Below, piece by piece: positions 25,126-34,391 of a DNA stretch of 64,000 nucleotides. The notes under the pieces were generated by a model that worked only from the letters and a program-made list of their open reading frames with translations, was not told the DNA's origin and did not search any database. The stretch is taken from positions 1 to 64,000 of the forward strand of contig NZ_JXST01000034.1 in the NCBI RefSeq assembly GCF_000878195.1. The letters run 5' to 3'. The DNA is from Mycolicibacterium llatzerense. Its GTDB lineage: Bacteria > Actinomycetota > Actinomycetes > Mycobacteriales > Mycobacteriaceae. Made by a program: the position numbers and the translations under genes. Positions within the stretch are counted from its first letter, which is position 1. Every line of letters begins with the position of its first letter.

Positions 25126-26037
25126 TCACGTGATTTCGATGAGGTAGAGCGGATCATTTCTCACACGAGGTAGGTCAGCCAACACCGGCTGCAGATGCGG
25201 ATCACTCACGTGCGAGTCGAACGAGACGAGTACGCCGTCGTGGCGTCCGGCTGACCGGATCACCGTCGCAACGGCGTCGGCCACCGCGTCGATTCCGCTA
25301 GGTTCGCCACGCCGGATTGTCTCGGCGACCACCTCGATGCCCTCTGCCGACGGATACGCGAACGCCACCGCCGCCAAACGGCCGCCAAACCACGTCCCTG
25401 CGCTACAGGTGAGATCGGCCGCTGCCGCCTCCGTCGCCGCGACCTCCAGCAGTAGGCTCTCGTTGGTTATTGGCGACCAAGGGGCATGAATCCATTCGTA
25501 GACCGCAGCAAATGCCTTACCCACCTCGGTGAGGTCCATGCCCTCCAGGCTCCGACAATTCTGGACCGATCGTGTTGCGACCCAACGCTGGACGCCAAGT
25601 GCCTGGGGATCGACAATAATGCCTGGACTGCATTGGTATTCGCGGCCGCCGACAGTAGACACGAACGCTATTGCGGCCCTGTTTCGCTGCCGCAACTTGG
25701 TCGACAACGGCAGCGACCTGTCAGGACGCAACGCTTTCATCTCTTCGGCCAACTTCGTGCCGATGCCGAGCCGGCGCGCGCGGGCGCAAACCTCTACCAC
25801 GCACGGAAACCGACCACCGTGCAGCAAGCTCTTCGCCACCGTTGCGCAACCAATCATCTGGTCGCTGGCATCAACGGCAACCCGTGTTCGTCGCCATCCG
25901 GGGCCGTCGCAATCAGGTCCGTGCAGCGCATGAAACTGCTCTACCCAAACTGGATCCGCATCTGCATCCAACAAGCTTGTCAGCTGCAACGCATCATCCC
26001 CTTGCCACTGGCGCAGCCGAACATCCTCGTAGTTCAT
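25126..26037 (-). CDS. GNAT-type acetyltransferase, probable tandem domains
   Basis: The 303-residue protein looks like two GNAT-like halves. The first has an acetyl-CoA loop, VEVCARARRLGIGTKLAEEM (about 87-106), matching the GNAT R/Q-x-x-G-x-G/A motif. The second half (from about 150) is GNAT-shaped but lacks a clear loop. The acceptor is unknown. I chose the ATG at 26037 (MNYEDVRLRQW); an upstream ATG at 26061 adds eight residues. Confidence 0.65.
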   Translation of the reverse strand: MNYEDVRLRQWQGDDALQLTSLLDADADPVWVEQFHALHGPDCDGPGWRRTRVAVDASDQMIGCATVAKSLLHGGRFPCVVEVCARARRLGIGTKLAEEMKALRPDRSLPLSTKLRQRNRAAIAFVSTVGGREYQCSPGIIVDPQALGVQRWVATRSVQNCRSLEGMDLTEVGKAFAAVYEWIHAPWSPITNESLLLEVAATEAAAADLTCSAGTWFGGRLAAVAFAYPSAEGIEVVAETIRRGEPSGIDAVADAVATVIRSAGRHDGVLVSFDSHVSDPHLQPVLADLPRVRNDPLYLIEIT

Positions 26038-26086
26038 GCGAATTCTATTACCAATCAACATCTTTGAGTATCGGCAGGAAACACTG

Positions 26087-26752
26087 CTAGTCAGCCGCGG
26101 CTATCGATGGACGGCCGAGCGCGGCGTTGTCGATCAGCATCCTTGCTCGTTCGTGTGGTCTGCATTCTCGGAAATATCGCCGTTGAGCTTCGACGTAGCG
26201 CCGCATGCTGGGATGGTCCGGATCCGGGTCAGTTCCGTCTCGCAGCGCCATCCGTCGCGCTGTTTCGATGAATGGAACATCGAGGAAGACCGAGAAGTCC
26301 CAGATCGCAGCGAGTTCGTTGCGGTGCAGGAAGATTCCATCCACGATGAGTACGGTCCCCGGCGCCGCTGTGCGTGGTGCCGGGTTCAGAACCGCATCGG
26401 TTGTGAGGTCATGAGCGGCGACTCGGTACTCCCGCGATCCGCCCGGCGAGAACGGTGCGAGGACATCCGCGTGGAAGCGTTCGTAGTTGTAAGAGTCCAA
26501 CCAAAATCCCTCTGGGGAGTCCCGGCCGAGTCGGTAGCGCACGGCCCGAGTGTTGTGGAAGTCGTCGAGTGACACTCGCACCACAGGTCGTTGCTGCGTG
26601 CGCAGGAGTGCGGCGAGTTCGTCGGCGAAGTAGGTTTTCCCGGCTCCGTCTGGTCCGTCGATCGCAACCCTCGGGCAACGCCCGTTCTGGGAGGCGGGTA
26701 TTCGCATGGCGATTGAACACATGACGTCCGCGGGGCCGGCGGTAGCACCCAT
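26087..26752 (-). CDS. Uridine-kinase-like P-loop protein
   Basis: The 221-residue protein has Walker A GPDGAGKT (about 33-40), then SLDDFHN (about 61-67), where the Asp is typical of uridine kinase/phosphoribulokinase folds. It has the FWLDSYNYERFHADVLAPF and VLIVDGIFLHRNEL (Walker B) blocks. It should phosphorylate a small molecule such as a nucleoside, but lacks enough hallmarks to name one. GAGGAGGA lies eight bases before the ATG. It sits among three acetyltransferase genes on the same strand. Confidence 0.75.
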   Translation of the reverse strand: MGATAGPADVMCSIAMRIPASQNGRCPRVAIDGPDGAGKTYFADELAALLRTQQRPVVRVSLDDFHNTRAVRYRLGRDSPEGFWLDSYNYERFHADVLAPFSPGGSREYRVAAHDLTTDAVLNPAPRTAAPGTVLIVDGIFLHRNELAAIWDFSVFLDVPFIETARRMALRDGTDPDPDHPSMRRYVEAQRRYFRECRPHERARMLIDNAALGRPSIAAAD

Positions 26753-26785
26753 TCAGCAGCTCCTCCTCAGTCGTCGAGTCGACTA

Positions 26786-27265
26786 TCAGCGCAGAACTTT
26801 GACCATTGCCAGTCCGAGCGGACCATGGCCCTGGCCGACCACATGAAATCCTTTGCGCTCGTAGAGGCGTTGGGCTGGGTTGCGTACGTGCACGTTGGTG
26901 CACATCGATGCGGTGACATGTTCCAGATCCGCAAAAAGCGCATCCAACAACAAGCCACCAATGCCTGTCCCGCGCCGGCCAGGCACGACACCGATACACA
27001 ATTCACGCAATGGCACGCCGCGGGCATCGACGCGTAGCGGCGGATCGCTGAGATACGTCCACACTGCACCGACCGGTGCGCCGCTGTGCTCCTCGGCGAT
27101 GATCGGCACCACACCATGAGGTGGCAGCAGTTCGAGTACTTCTTGGTCATCAGGATCCGGAAGCGGCCAGTCCTCGATGACGCAGGCGTGGCGTGCCATC
27201 TCGATGACGAAGCCCGCATCGCCAAAGGTCGCTGCGCGCAACCGCACTGCGGGTTCGGGGGCCAT
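26786..27265 (-). CDS. GNAT family N-acetyltransferase
   Basis: The 159-residue protein is a single GNAT domain: RAATFGDAGFVIEMARHA at the start, the acetyl-CoA loop VVPGRRGTGIGGLLLDAL (about 93-110) and the terminal LYERKGFHVVGQG block. The acceptor is not predictable. GGAAG precedes the ATG at 27265. The gap to the kinase gene is 33 bp, consistent with one operon. Confidence 0.85.
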   Translation of the reverse strand: MAPEPAVRLRAATFGDAGFVIEMARHACVIEDWPLPDPDDQEVLELLPPHGVVPIIAEEHSGAPVGAVWTYLSDPPLRVDARGVPLRELCIGVVPGRRGTGIGGLLLDALFADLEHVTASMCTNVHVRNPAQRLYERKGFHVVGQGHGPLGLAMVKVLR

Positions 27266-27311
27266 GTTCAGATTCTTCCAGTCGCGATCTGCGAACGCAT
27301 CAAGATTTCAG

Positions 27312-27902
27312 TCAGGGCCGTTCGTCGGTCGCTAGCAGCGCGTGGACATGCATGTCGTGCCACCCATCAACGTGCAATGCCGCACTGCGACGGATCCCTT
27401 CTTCTCGGAACCCTGATTTCATCGCAACCCGGCACGACGCCTCATTTCTCATCGAGTGATCAACCTCGATCCGATGAAATCCCGCTTCCTCGAATGCCCA
27501 TCTGCAGACCATCTTCACCGCAGTCGTGCAAAGGCCGCGACCGCGTGCTGCTGGCAACATCCAGTACGCCACCCCAGCCAGTCCGTCGCCGCGGTCCAGC
27601 ACCTTGATTGATACTCGTCCAAGCAGCTCGTCGCTCTCCATGTCGGCAAGCGCCCAGCTGGCTTGCGACTCCTCGGCCCAGCCGCTCTGACACGCGCTGA
27701 TCCATTCGTGAGCTTCCTCAAGCGTGTCGACGACGCGAACGTGCCAACGCTGAATGTCGGGATCCGCGAAGGCTTGCATCACCGCAGGCGCGTCGGTGAG
27801 TTTCCATGGTCGCAGGACCGCCTCGTGCCCGACGGGGATCGAGGGATGCTCCGACTTGGACAGCGAACCGGGCGCGATGGTCGGCGAGGTCAACGGCGGC
27901 AC
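27312..27902 (-). CDS. RimJ/RimL-type GNAT acetyltransferase
   Basis: The 196-residue protein has the RimJ-type GNAT domain: VLRPWKLTDAPAVMQAFADPDIQRW, LLPAARGRGLCTTAVKMVCRWAF with the acetyl-CoA loop, and RIEVDHSMRNEASCRVAMKSGFREEG. I chose the GTG at 27902, which has GAGGAT six bases upstream. The open frame continues far back into the hpd promoter with no similarity. It may acetylate a ribosomal protein N-terminus or a small molecule. Confidence 0.82.
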   Translation of the reverse strand: MPPLTSPTIAPGSLSKSEHPSIPVGHEAVLRPWKLTDAPAVMQAFADPDIQRWHVRVVDTLEEAHEWISACQSGWAEESQASWALADMESDELLGRVSIKVLDRGDGLAGVAYWMLPAARGRGLCTTAVKMVCRWAFEEAGFHRIEVDHSMRNEASCRVAMKSGFREEGIRRSAALHVDGWHDMHVHALLATDERP

Positions 27903-27986
27903 ACGAACATCCTCGCGCAGAGCGCTAGTAAGCGACGCTGCTAGATCGCTGGTGTGTTGGACTGCAGATTCGTGAATGCGAACTCG

Positions 27987-28018
27987 TTGCGCAATCTCAA
28001 CACCGGGATGATGCGCAA
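27987..28018. promoter_or_regulatory. Paired TGCGCAA sites before hpd
   Basis: TTGCGCAA (27987-27994, a perfect palindrome) and ATGCGCAA (28011-28018) are spaced 24 bp apart just upstream of the hpd start. They are candidate binding sites for the regulator of the tyrosine-degradation operon. No such regulator gene lies next to it. Confidence 0.3.
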
Positions 28019-28035
28019 GAGAGAAGAATGTCTCT

Positions 28036-29253
28036 ATGGCGAACCAGAGCGCCCTGACCGACCAGGAGAAGCAGGCCCGGCTCGACGTCAACCAGCTCAA
28101 GCAGCTGGTGGGCCTGGTGGAGTACGACCCGAGCGACGATCCCTTCCCGGTAACTGGTTGGGATGCCATCGTTTTCGTGGTCGGCAATGCCACCGAGGCG
28201 GCGAGCTACTTCCAGTCCACGTGGGGCATGGAACTGGTCGCGTACTCGGGGCCGGAGAACGGCAACCGCGACCACAAGGCGTTCGTCCTGCGTTCGGGCT
28301 CGGTCCGGTTCGTCTTGAAGGGCGCGGTCAGCCCCGAGAGTTCCCTGGTGGCACACCACGCCAGCCACGGTGACGGCGTCGTCGACATCTCGTTGGAGGT
28401 GCCCGATGTCGACCGGTGCATCGCGCAGGCCAAGAGCGCCGGTGCCACGGTCCTGGAAGAACCGCACAACCAGTCGGATGAGCACGGCACCGTGCGCGTC
28501 GCGGCCATCGCGGCCTACGGGCAGACCCGCCACACACTGGTGCAGCGCGAGATCGCCGGCACCCGCTACAACGGCTCCTACCTGCCGGGCTACGAACCGG
28601 CGACGAGCGGCTACGTCAAACGTGACGACGCTCCCCCACGCCTGTTTCAGGCTTTGGACCACGTCGTCGGCAATGTCGAGCTCGGCAAGATGGACGAATG
28701 GGTCGGCTTCTACAACCGGGTCATGGGGTTCGTGAACCTGGCCGAATTCATCGGCGACGACATCGCCACCGACTACTCGGCGCTGATGTCGAAGGTCGTG
28801 GCCAACGGCAACCATCGGGTGAAGTTCCCGCTCAACGAACCAGCCGTCGCCAAACGCAAGTCCCAGATCGATGAGTACCTGGAGTTCTACCGCGGTCCCG
28901 GAGTTCAGCACCTCGCACTCGCCACCAACGACATCCTGAGCAGCGTCGATGAATTGCGCAGAGCGGGAGTGCAATTCCTCGACACCCCGGATGCCTACTA
29001 CGAGGCACCGGAACTGCGTGCCCGCATCGGTGAGGTGCGCGTTCCGGTGGAGGAACTGCAGCAGCGCGGCATCCTGGTCGACCGTGACGAAGACGGGTAT
29101 CTACTGCAGATCTTCACCAAACCGTTGGGTGATCGGCCGACGGTCTTCTTCGAGCTCATAGAGCGCCATGGCTCACTGGGTTTCGGGAAGGGCAACTTCA
29201 AGGCCCTCTTCGAGTCGATCGAACGTGAGCAGGAAAAGCGCGGGAATCTGTGA
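28036..29253 (+). CDS. hpd: 4-hydroxyphenylpyruvate dioxygenase
   Basis: The 405-residue enzyme converts 4-hydroxyphenylpyruvate and O2 to homogentisate and CO2 using Fe(II). It has two vicinal-oxygen-chelate domains. The C-terminal one holds the iron ligands: His in LDHVVGN (about 213), His in GVQHLALATND (about 293) and Glu in FFELIERHG (about 374). Its length is slightly above that of bacterial relatives (350-400). It is first in an overlapping three-gene operon; its stop shares one base with the hmgA start. Confidence 0.95.
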   Translation: MANQSALTDQEKQARLDVNQLKQLVGLVEYDPSDDPFPVTGWDAIVFVVGNATEAASYFQSTWGMELVAYSGPENGNRDHKAFVLRSGSVRFVLKGAVSPESSLVAHHASHGDGVVDISLEVPDVDRCIAQAKSAGATVLEEPHNQSDEHGTVRVAAIAAYGQTRHTLVQREIAGTRYNGSYLPGYEPATSGYVKRDDAPPRLFQALDHVVGNVELGKMDEWVGFYNRVMGFVNLAEFIGDDIATDYSALMSKVVANGNHRVKFPLNEPAVAKRKSQIDEYLEFYRGPGVQHLALATNDILSSVDELRRAGVQFLDTPDAYYEAPELRARIGEVRVPVEELQQRGILVDRDEDGYLLQIFTKPLGDRPTVFFELIERHGSLGFGKGNFKALFESIEREQEKRGNL

Positions 29254-30566
29254 TGGCCGAATACCAGTCCGGCTTCGGCAACAGCTTCGAAAGCGAGGCG
29301 CTGCCCGGCGCGTTGCCTGTCGGCCGCAACTCACCACAGCAATGCGCCTACGGCCTCTACGCCGAGCAGCTCAGTGGTTCACCGTTCACCGCACCCCGCG
29401 CCGCCAACAAGCGGTCCTGGCTGTACCGGATTCGGCCGAGCGTGGCCCATTGGGGCCCCTTCACTCCTGTTGACGCCGAAGGGATTTCGTACTGGCGCTC
29501 GGCGCCCGACGACGCGCTCCCGGTTCCCATTGCCCAAATACGTTGGAACCCATTGCCGCTGCCGGATCCTGCGGTCGAGGACACCACGTTCATCACGGGC
29601 GTACGCACCATCACGACCGGCGGAGACGTCAACACCCGAACCGGATTCGCCAACAGCATCTACTCCATCACGTCGTCGATGGTGGACTCGTACTTCTACA
29701 ACGGCGATGCGGAGATGCTGTTCGTCCTGGAGCACGGCGATGTGCGGTTCTGCACCGAATTCGGGATCATCGACGTCGAACCCTGCGAGATCGTCGTCAT
29801 CCCGCGCGGCGTGAAACTGCGCGTCGAGGTGCCTGGCGGTCCGGCCCGCGGCTATCTGTGTGAGAACTACGGCGGTGTTTTCACTCTCCCTGAGCGCGGC
29901 CCGATCGGCGCCAACTGCTTGGCCAATTCGCGTGACTTCCTCACCCCCGTCGCGAACTACGAAGATCGCGAGGTCCCGTCGACGATGTACGTGAAATGGG
30001 GTGGCACGCTGTGGCAGGCCGATCTGGCCCAGTCACCGCTGGATGTCGTTGCCTGGCACGGAAACTACGCACCATACAAGTACGACATGCGGCGCTTTTC
30101 CCCCGTCGGCCCCGTGCTGTTCGACCATGCCGACCCATCGATCTTCACGGTGCTCACCTCGCCCAGCGAGACGCCGGGAACCGCCAACGTCGACCTCGTG
30201 TGCTTCCCCGAGCGGTGGATGGTCGCCGAGGACACCTTCCGACCGCCGTGGTACCACATGAACGTCATGAGCGAGTTCATGGGACTTGTGCGCGGTGTAT
30301 ACGACGCCAAACCTGACGGCTTCGTTTCGGGCGGCGTCAGCCTGCACAACTGCATGACCCCACATGGCCCTGACACCAACGCATTTCACGCCGCCAGCAC
30401 CGAAGAGCTGAAGCCGGTCAAACAGGAGAACACGCTGGCCTTCATGTTCGAAACCCGGTTCCCACAGAAGGTTACGACGTACGCGGCGAATCTGCCCCAG
30501 CGGCAACAGGACTACGCAGACTGCTGGAGCGGCCTGATCAAGCGATTCGACCCGGACAAGCCGTGA
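29253..30566 (+). CDS. hmgA: Homogentisate 1,2-dioxygenase
   Basis: The 437-residue enzyme opens the ring of homogentisate to maleylacetoacetate with Fe(II). It begins EYQSGFGNSFESEALPGALP, the family hallmark. The iron ligands appear in WYHMNVMSEFMGL (His and Glu) and in HNCMTPHGPD (His). Its ATG overlaps the hpd stop (TGATG), and its stop overlaps the fahA start by four bases. The operon order hpd-hmgA-fahA follows the pathway order. Confidence 0.95.
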   Translation: MAEYQSGFGNSFESEALPGALPVGRNSPQQCAYGLYAEQLSGSPFTAPRAANKRSWLYRIRPSVAHWGPFTPVDAEGISYWRSAPDDALPVPIAQIRWNPLPLPDPAVEDTTFITGVRTITTGGDVNTRTGFANSIYSITSSMVDSYFYNGDAEMLFVLEHGDVRFCTEFGIIDVEPCEIVVIPRGVKLRVEVPGGPARGYLCENYGGVFTLPERGPIGANCLANSRDFLTPVANYEDREVPSTMYVKWGGTLWQADLAQSPLDVVAWHGNYAPYKYDMRRFSPVGPVLFDHADPSIFTVLTSPSETPGTANVDLVCFPERWMVAEDTFRPPWYHMNVMSEFMGLVRGVYDAKPDGFVSGGVSLHNCMTPHGPDTNAFHAASTEELKPVKQENTLAFMFETRFPQKVTTYAANLPQRQQDYADCWSGLIKRFDPDKP

Positions 30567-31876
30567 CCGCACTGGATTTCACTCATGACCCGAGCCGGCG
30601 AAGTTGGGTCACCACCGCGAAAGCCGGCAGTGGGTTCCCCCTGCAGAATCTCCCGTTCGGCGTGGTGGCGGGTGCCGCCGGCGAACCTCACGGCGTAGTC
30701 CGCATCGGAGATGATGTCCTGGATCTGGGCGGACTGGCCACGTCGGGGTTACTCACCGACGAGGCTCACGCGGCGGCCGAAGCGGCCGCACATGGAACGC
30801 TGAATGCTCTGTTCGCCTTGGGTTCTGGACCGCGGACCGCGCTTCGCAGGGAGCTGCATGCACTGCTGGCGGAGGGCGCACCGCACCAGCAGACCGTCGC
30901 CGGTCTACTCACCCCGCTCAAAGAGGTCGACGTCCTACTGCCCGCCCGGATCGGGGACTACACCGACTTCTATGTCGGCATCCACCATGCCCGCAACATC
31001 GGTGCCCTCTTCCGTCCGGACAGTCCCTTGCTGCCCAACTACAAGTGGGTTCCGATCGGCTATCACGGTCGTGCCTCCAGCGTGCGGGTCAGCGGCACCC
31101 CGATCACGCGCCCGCACGGCCAACTGAAGGCCGGCGATGCGTCGGCTCCGGAGCTGGAGCCAACCCGGCGAATGGATTTCGAGCTGGAGCTCGGCGTGTG
31201 GATCGGTCCAGGAAATCGCCTCGGCGCGCCGGTGAGTCTCGATGATGCCGAATCTCATGTCGCTGGTTACTGCCTGCTCAACGACTGGTCCGCGCGCGAC
31301 GTCCAAGCCTGGGAGTACCAGCCCCTCGGCCCGTTCCTGGCCAAGAGTTTCGGCACCACGGTCTCCCCCTGGGTGATCACCCCAGAAGCGTTGGCGCCGT
31401 TCCGGATTCCGGCTGCGCGCCTTGAGGAGGACCCCGCTCCGCTGCCGTACCTCGACAGTCCCCTGCACCGGGCGCAAGGCAGACTCGATATCGAGCTGCA
31501 GGCCCTCATCTGGACGGCGCGGATGCGCGAAGTCGGGGACGCACCGCAGCTGATCTCACGTTCATCGAGCCGTCACATGTACTGGAGCGTCGCGCAGATG
31601 GTCACTCACCACACCAGCAACGGATGCAACCTCCAGCCCGGTGACCTGCTCGGCAGTGGCACGCTGTCCGGGCCCACTGCAGGCTCCGAAGGCAGCCTGA
31701 TGGAAGCCAGCCATGGCGGGAAAGAGCTAATCACCCTGCCCAACGGCGAGACTCGCACGTTTCTCGAAGACGGTGACGAAGTCATGCTGACTGCCAGAGC
31801 GCATCGCCCGGGCGCGGCCAACATTGGTTTCGGCGAATGCGCCGGTGTCGTGGAGCCGGCGATCACCTACCCGTGA
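30563..31876 (+). CDS. fahA: Fumarylacetoacetase
   Basis: The 437-residue enzyme hydrolyses fumarylacetoacetate to fumarate and acetoacetate. Family blocks are intact: DFYVGIHHARNIG (catalytic His), WVPIGYHGRASSV, the metal-site ELELGVWIG and LNDWSARDVQAWEYQPLGPFLAKSFGTTVSPW. It starts with GTG overlapping hmgA by four bases and ends 14 bases inside the convergent phenylalanine hydroxylase gene. No isomerase gene for maleylacetoacetate is present in the window. Confidence 0.95.
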   Translation: MTALDFTHDPSRRSWVTTAKAGSGFPLQNLPFGVVAGAAGEPHGVVRIGDDVLDLGGLATSGLLTDEAHAAAEAAAHGTLNALFALGSGPRTALRRELHALLAEGAPHQQTVAGLLTPLKEVDVLLPARIGDYTDFYVGIHHARNIGALFRPDSPLLPNYKWVPIGYHGRASSVRVSGTPITRPHGQLKAGDASAPELEPTRRMDFELELGVWIGPGNRLGAPVSLDDAESHVAGYCLLNDWSARDVQAWEYQPLGPFLAKSFGTTVSPWVITPEALAPFRIPAARLEEDPAPLPYLDSPLHRAQGRLDIELQALIWTARMREVGDAPQLISRSSSRHMYWSVAQMVTHHTSNGCNLQPGDLLGSGTLSGPTAGSEGSLMEASHGGKELITLPNGETRTFLEDGDEVMLTARAHRPGAANIGFGECAGVVEPAITYP

Positions 31877-32762
31877 CCTGAGCAGCATCATGCATCAGGC
31901 GCTCCACCATATCGTCGTCCACTGTGGCGAAGAACCCACCGACGACGTCTTCGATCTCGTTGAATCCTCTGGCGCAGAAGAGAACTGGCTGATAGTGCGT
32001 GATGTCGTAGGTTTGCACACCCATCCGGCCGATGTTCAGTGGCCGGAGGTCGGCCACATCGATCTGCTGAATCTCCCCATATGACGACAGCAGACCGGCG
32101 CCGTAGGTCCGCACTTCCCCATGCTCGCGGACCACCCCGAATTCGAGGGAGAACCAGAAGACCTTCGAGACAAATTCCAGCGCCTCAGTCGTTTTCACGC
32201 GCTGCGCCGCCTGGCCGGCCAACCGGTACAACGCCGCGAAACGATCGTGTGCCAGGCAATTGCCGTGGCCGACCACCTCGTGGATCAGGTCGGGCTCGGG
32301 CGTGTAAAGCGGCACGGAGTGGTGCCGGATGTACTGGGTGGAGTGGAAGATGCCGTCCGCGAGCAGTCCGTAGAACTCGCGCAGTGGCACCAACCCGGCG
32401 GCCGGCACGTACTGAAAGCCGGTGAGCGGCCCCAGTAATTCGTTGACCTCGACGAGCTGCGGGATGCGGTCCTCGGGGAGCCCGAGCCGCTCCCGTCCCT
32501 GCAGATACACGGCGCACGCCCGGCGCTGGTGTAGCCGGTGCAGCTCGGCGCACGCGATGCGCCAGACCTCCTGCTCGTCGTCGGTGTAAGACGCGATGGG
32601 TGGTGGTGTTCCGGGCTGCCAGTCGATGGCGAGCGCGGCTATCGCGTTGCGGCGGGCGCGGTATTCCGGATCGACGGCACCGGGATGGTCGGCAGCGAGG
32701 TGAACGGTGACGCCGTCTTCCGAGCGCGTCACCGGCGCATATAGCTGCGCTTCTTCGAACAT
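31863..32762 (-). CDS. phhA: Phenylalanine 4-monooxygenase (pterin-dependent)
   Basis: The 299-residue enzyme hydroxylates phenylalanine to tyrosine with tetrahydropterin and Fe(II). The iron site is HEVVGH (about residue 160-165) with a downstream Glu in SLEFGVV. YVPAAGLVPLREFYGLLADGIFHSTQYIRHHS is the pterin/substrate region. Its length matches bacterial single-domain enzymes. The ATG at 32762 follows GGGAGG. It converges on fahA with a 14-bp overlap of the 3' ends and supplies tyrosine to that pathway. Confidence 0.92.
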   Translation of the reverse strand: MFEEAQLYAPVTRSEDGVTVHLAADHPGAVDPEYRARRNAIAALAIDWQPGTPPPIASYTDDEQEVWRIACAELHRLHQRRACAVYLQGRERLGLPEDRIPQLVEVNELLGPLTGFQYVPAAGLVPLREFYGLLADGIFHSTQYIRHHSVPLYTPEPDLIHEVVGHGNCLAHDRFAALYRLAGQAAQRVKTTEALEFVSKVFWFSLEFGVVREHGEVRTYGAGLLSSYGEIQQIDVADLRPLNIGRMGVQTYDITHYQPVLFCARGFNEIEDVVGGFFATVDDDMVERLMHDAAQVTGR

Positions 32763-32873
32763 CGCTGCCTCCCGGAGGTCCGGGCGTCGCACTGAGCGGC
32801 GTCTACAAACCAGGATATGCGCCCTGGTTGCGTGCGACCGCCTATGCGTCGCCCGGGAGTTTCGCCGTCAGGG

Positions 32874-34286
32874 CTACTTCCGGGTGACCTTGACCATCAT
32901 CTTGGAGTAACCCTTCACGAAGTTGGATTGCGTGTACTCGGGCTCCCCCACGACCTCGATGTCCTCGAATCGCGCCAGCAGCTCCTCCCACAGGATCTTG
33001 AGCTGCAACTCGGCGAGACGGCTGCCCATGCAGCGGTGGATGCCGATGCCGAACGCCAGGTGATGGCGGGCGTTGTGGCGGCCGATGATGAAGTCGTCCG
33101 GTTTCTCGAACTTGCGCTCGTCGCGGTTGGCCGAGGCGTACCACATGACGAGCTTGTCGCCCTTCCGGATGAACTGCCCGCCCAGAATGGTGTCTTGCTT
33201 GGCGACGCGGCGCATGTACGCCAGCGGTGTCTGCCAACGAATGATTTCGTGGACCGCCTTGTTGATGAGTGCGGGGTCCGCCTTGAGCCGCGCGAACTCC
33301 TCGGGGTTCTGGTTCAGGGCGAGCACGCCACCCGTCATCGAATTACGGGTGGTGTCGTTGCCGCCCACGATGAGCAGAATCAGGTTGCCGAGGAACTCCA
33401 TCGGCCGATCGATCAAGTCCTTGGTGTCCTCGGACGACTGCATCAGCGTGATGAGGTCGAAACCGGGCTTCTCACCGGCCGCCAGCCGCGCCTTCTTGTC
33501 GTGCCAAAGGGCGCTGAAAGCGCGCGCCATATCGGCCGCCGCTGCGAACATCTCATCCATGTCGGCCTCGCCACCGGTGGCCGAGGCGCTGCCTGCCACG
33601 GTGTCGGTCCAGTACACCAACTTGCGGCGCTGGTCATACGGGAAGTCGAGCAGGGTCGCCAGCATGCGCGACGTCAGTTCGATCGAGACGGTATCGACCC
33701 AGTCGAACGGCGTACCTTCCGGCAGCCCGTCGAGCACCTCCTGCACCCGGGTCCTGATGAGCGCTTCCATTTCCTGCAGGTTCTGGGGTGCTACCACGCC
33801 CTGAACTGCTCCGCGCTGCTCGTCATGACGCGGCGGATCCATCGCGATGAACATCTCGACGTCCAAGCCCTCGGGCGGGTCGCCGATGATGATCTGCGGC
33901 TCAGCGGAGAACCGGTCGTGGTCCTTGTCGACGGTGACGATGTCGTCGTACCGGGTGATCGACCAGTAGGGCCCGAACGGGCTGTTCGGCTGGTAGTGCA
34001 CCGGCGCCTCGTCACGCAGCCGCTTGAAGTAGGACTGCCAGCGACCCTGGCGGAACATGAACGGGTTGCTCATGTCGATCTCGGCCAGGGGCACATCCGC
34101 GGCCTCGGGAATCGGGGATTCGACGAAGACGGGCGACTTGTCGCCGACGACCGACTTCTTCGTCTTCTGATAGAGGTGCATTCCCTTGATCTGCAGGGGC
34201 ATCGGGATTGTCGATTGCGCCCGGTTGAGCACCGGATCGAGAATCGCTTCCTGCGCCTTGGTGATTGTCTGATCGAGAATGTTCAC
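32874..34286 (-). CDS. Cytochrome P450
   Basis: The 470-residue P450 has a complete set of motifs: I-helix VGGNDTTRN, K-helix HEIIRW (ExxR), and heme loop FGIGIHRCMGSR (Cys about 419). The long N-terminal extension and the C-terminal FVKGYSKMMVKVTRK resemble the actinobacterial CYP108/CYP188-type group that hydroxylates terpenes or other hydrophobic molecules. The start is the GTG at 34286, with GGAGAAA upstream. It lies upstream of phhA on the same strand; no adjacent ferredoxin gene is seen. Confidence 0.9.
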   Translation of the reverse strand: MNILDQTITKAQEAILDPVLNRAQSTIPMPLQIKGMHLYQKTKKSVVGDKSPVFVESPIPEAADVPLAEIDMSNPFMFRQGRWQSYFKRLRDEAPVHYQPNSPFGPYWSITRYDDIVTVDKDHDRFSAEPQIIIGDPPEGLDVEMFIAMDPPRHDEQRGAVQGVVAPQNLQEMEALIRTRVQEVLDGLPEGTPFDWVDTVSIELTSRMLATLLDFPYDQRRKLVYWTDTVAGSASATGGEADMDEMFAAAADMARAFSALWHDKKARLAAGEKPGFDLITLMQSSEDTKDLIDRPMEFLGNLILLIVGGNDTTRNSMTGGVLALNQNPEEFARLKADPALINKAVHEIIRWQTPLAYMRRVAKQDTILGGQFIRKGDKLVMWYASANRDERKFEKPDDFIIGRHNARHHLAFGIGIHRCMGSRLAELQLKILWEELLARFEDIEVVGEPEYTQSNFVKGYSKMMVKVTRK

Positions 34287-34391
34287 GAGTTTCTCCGTCT
34301 TGTCAGATCTGGAATTTCGAGTAGTGGATCGGCAGGTGACCAGTTCTCGTGCCGTTTGCTGCGCGGCCATGCGGGAATGGTCAGTTCTGAG

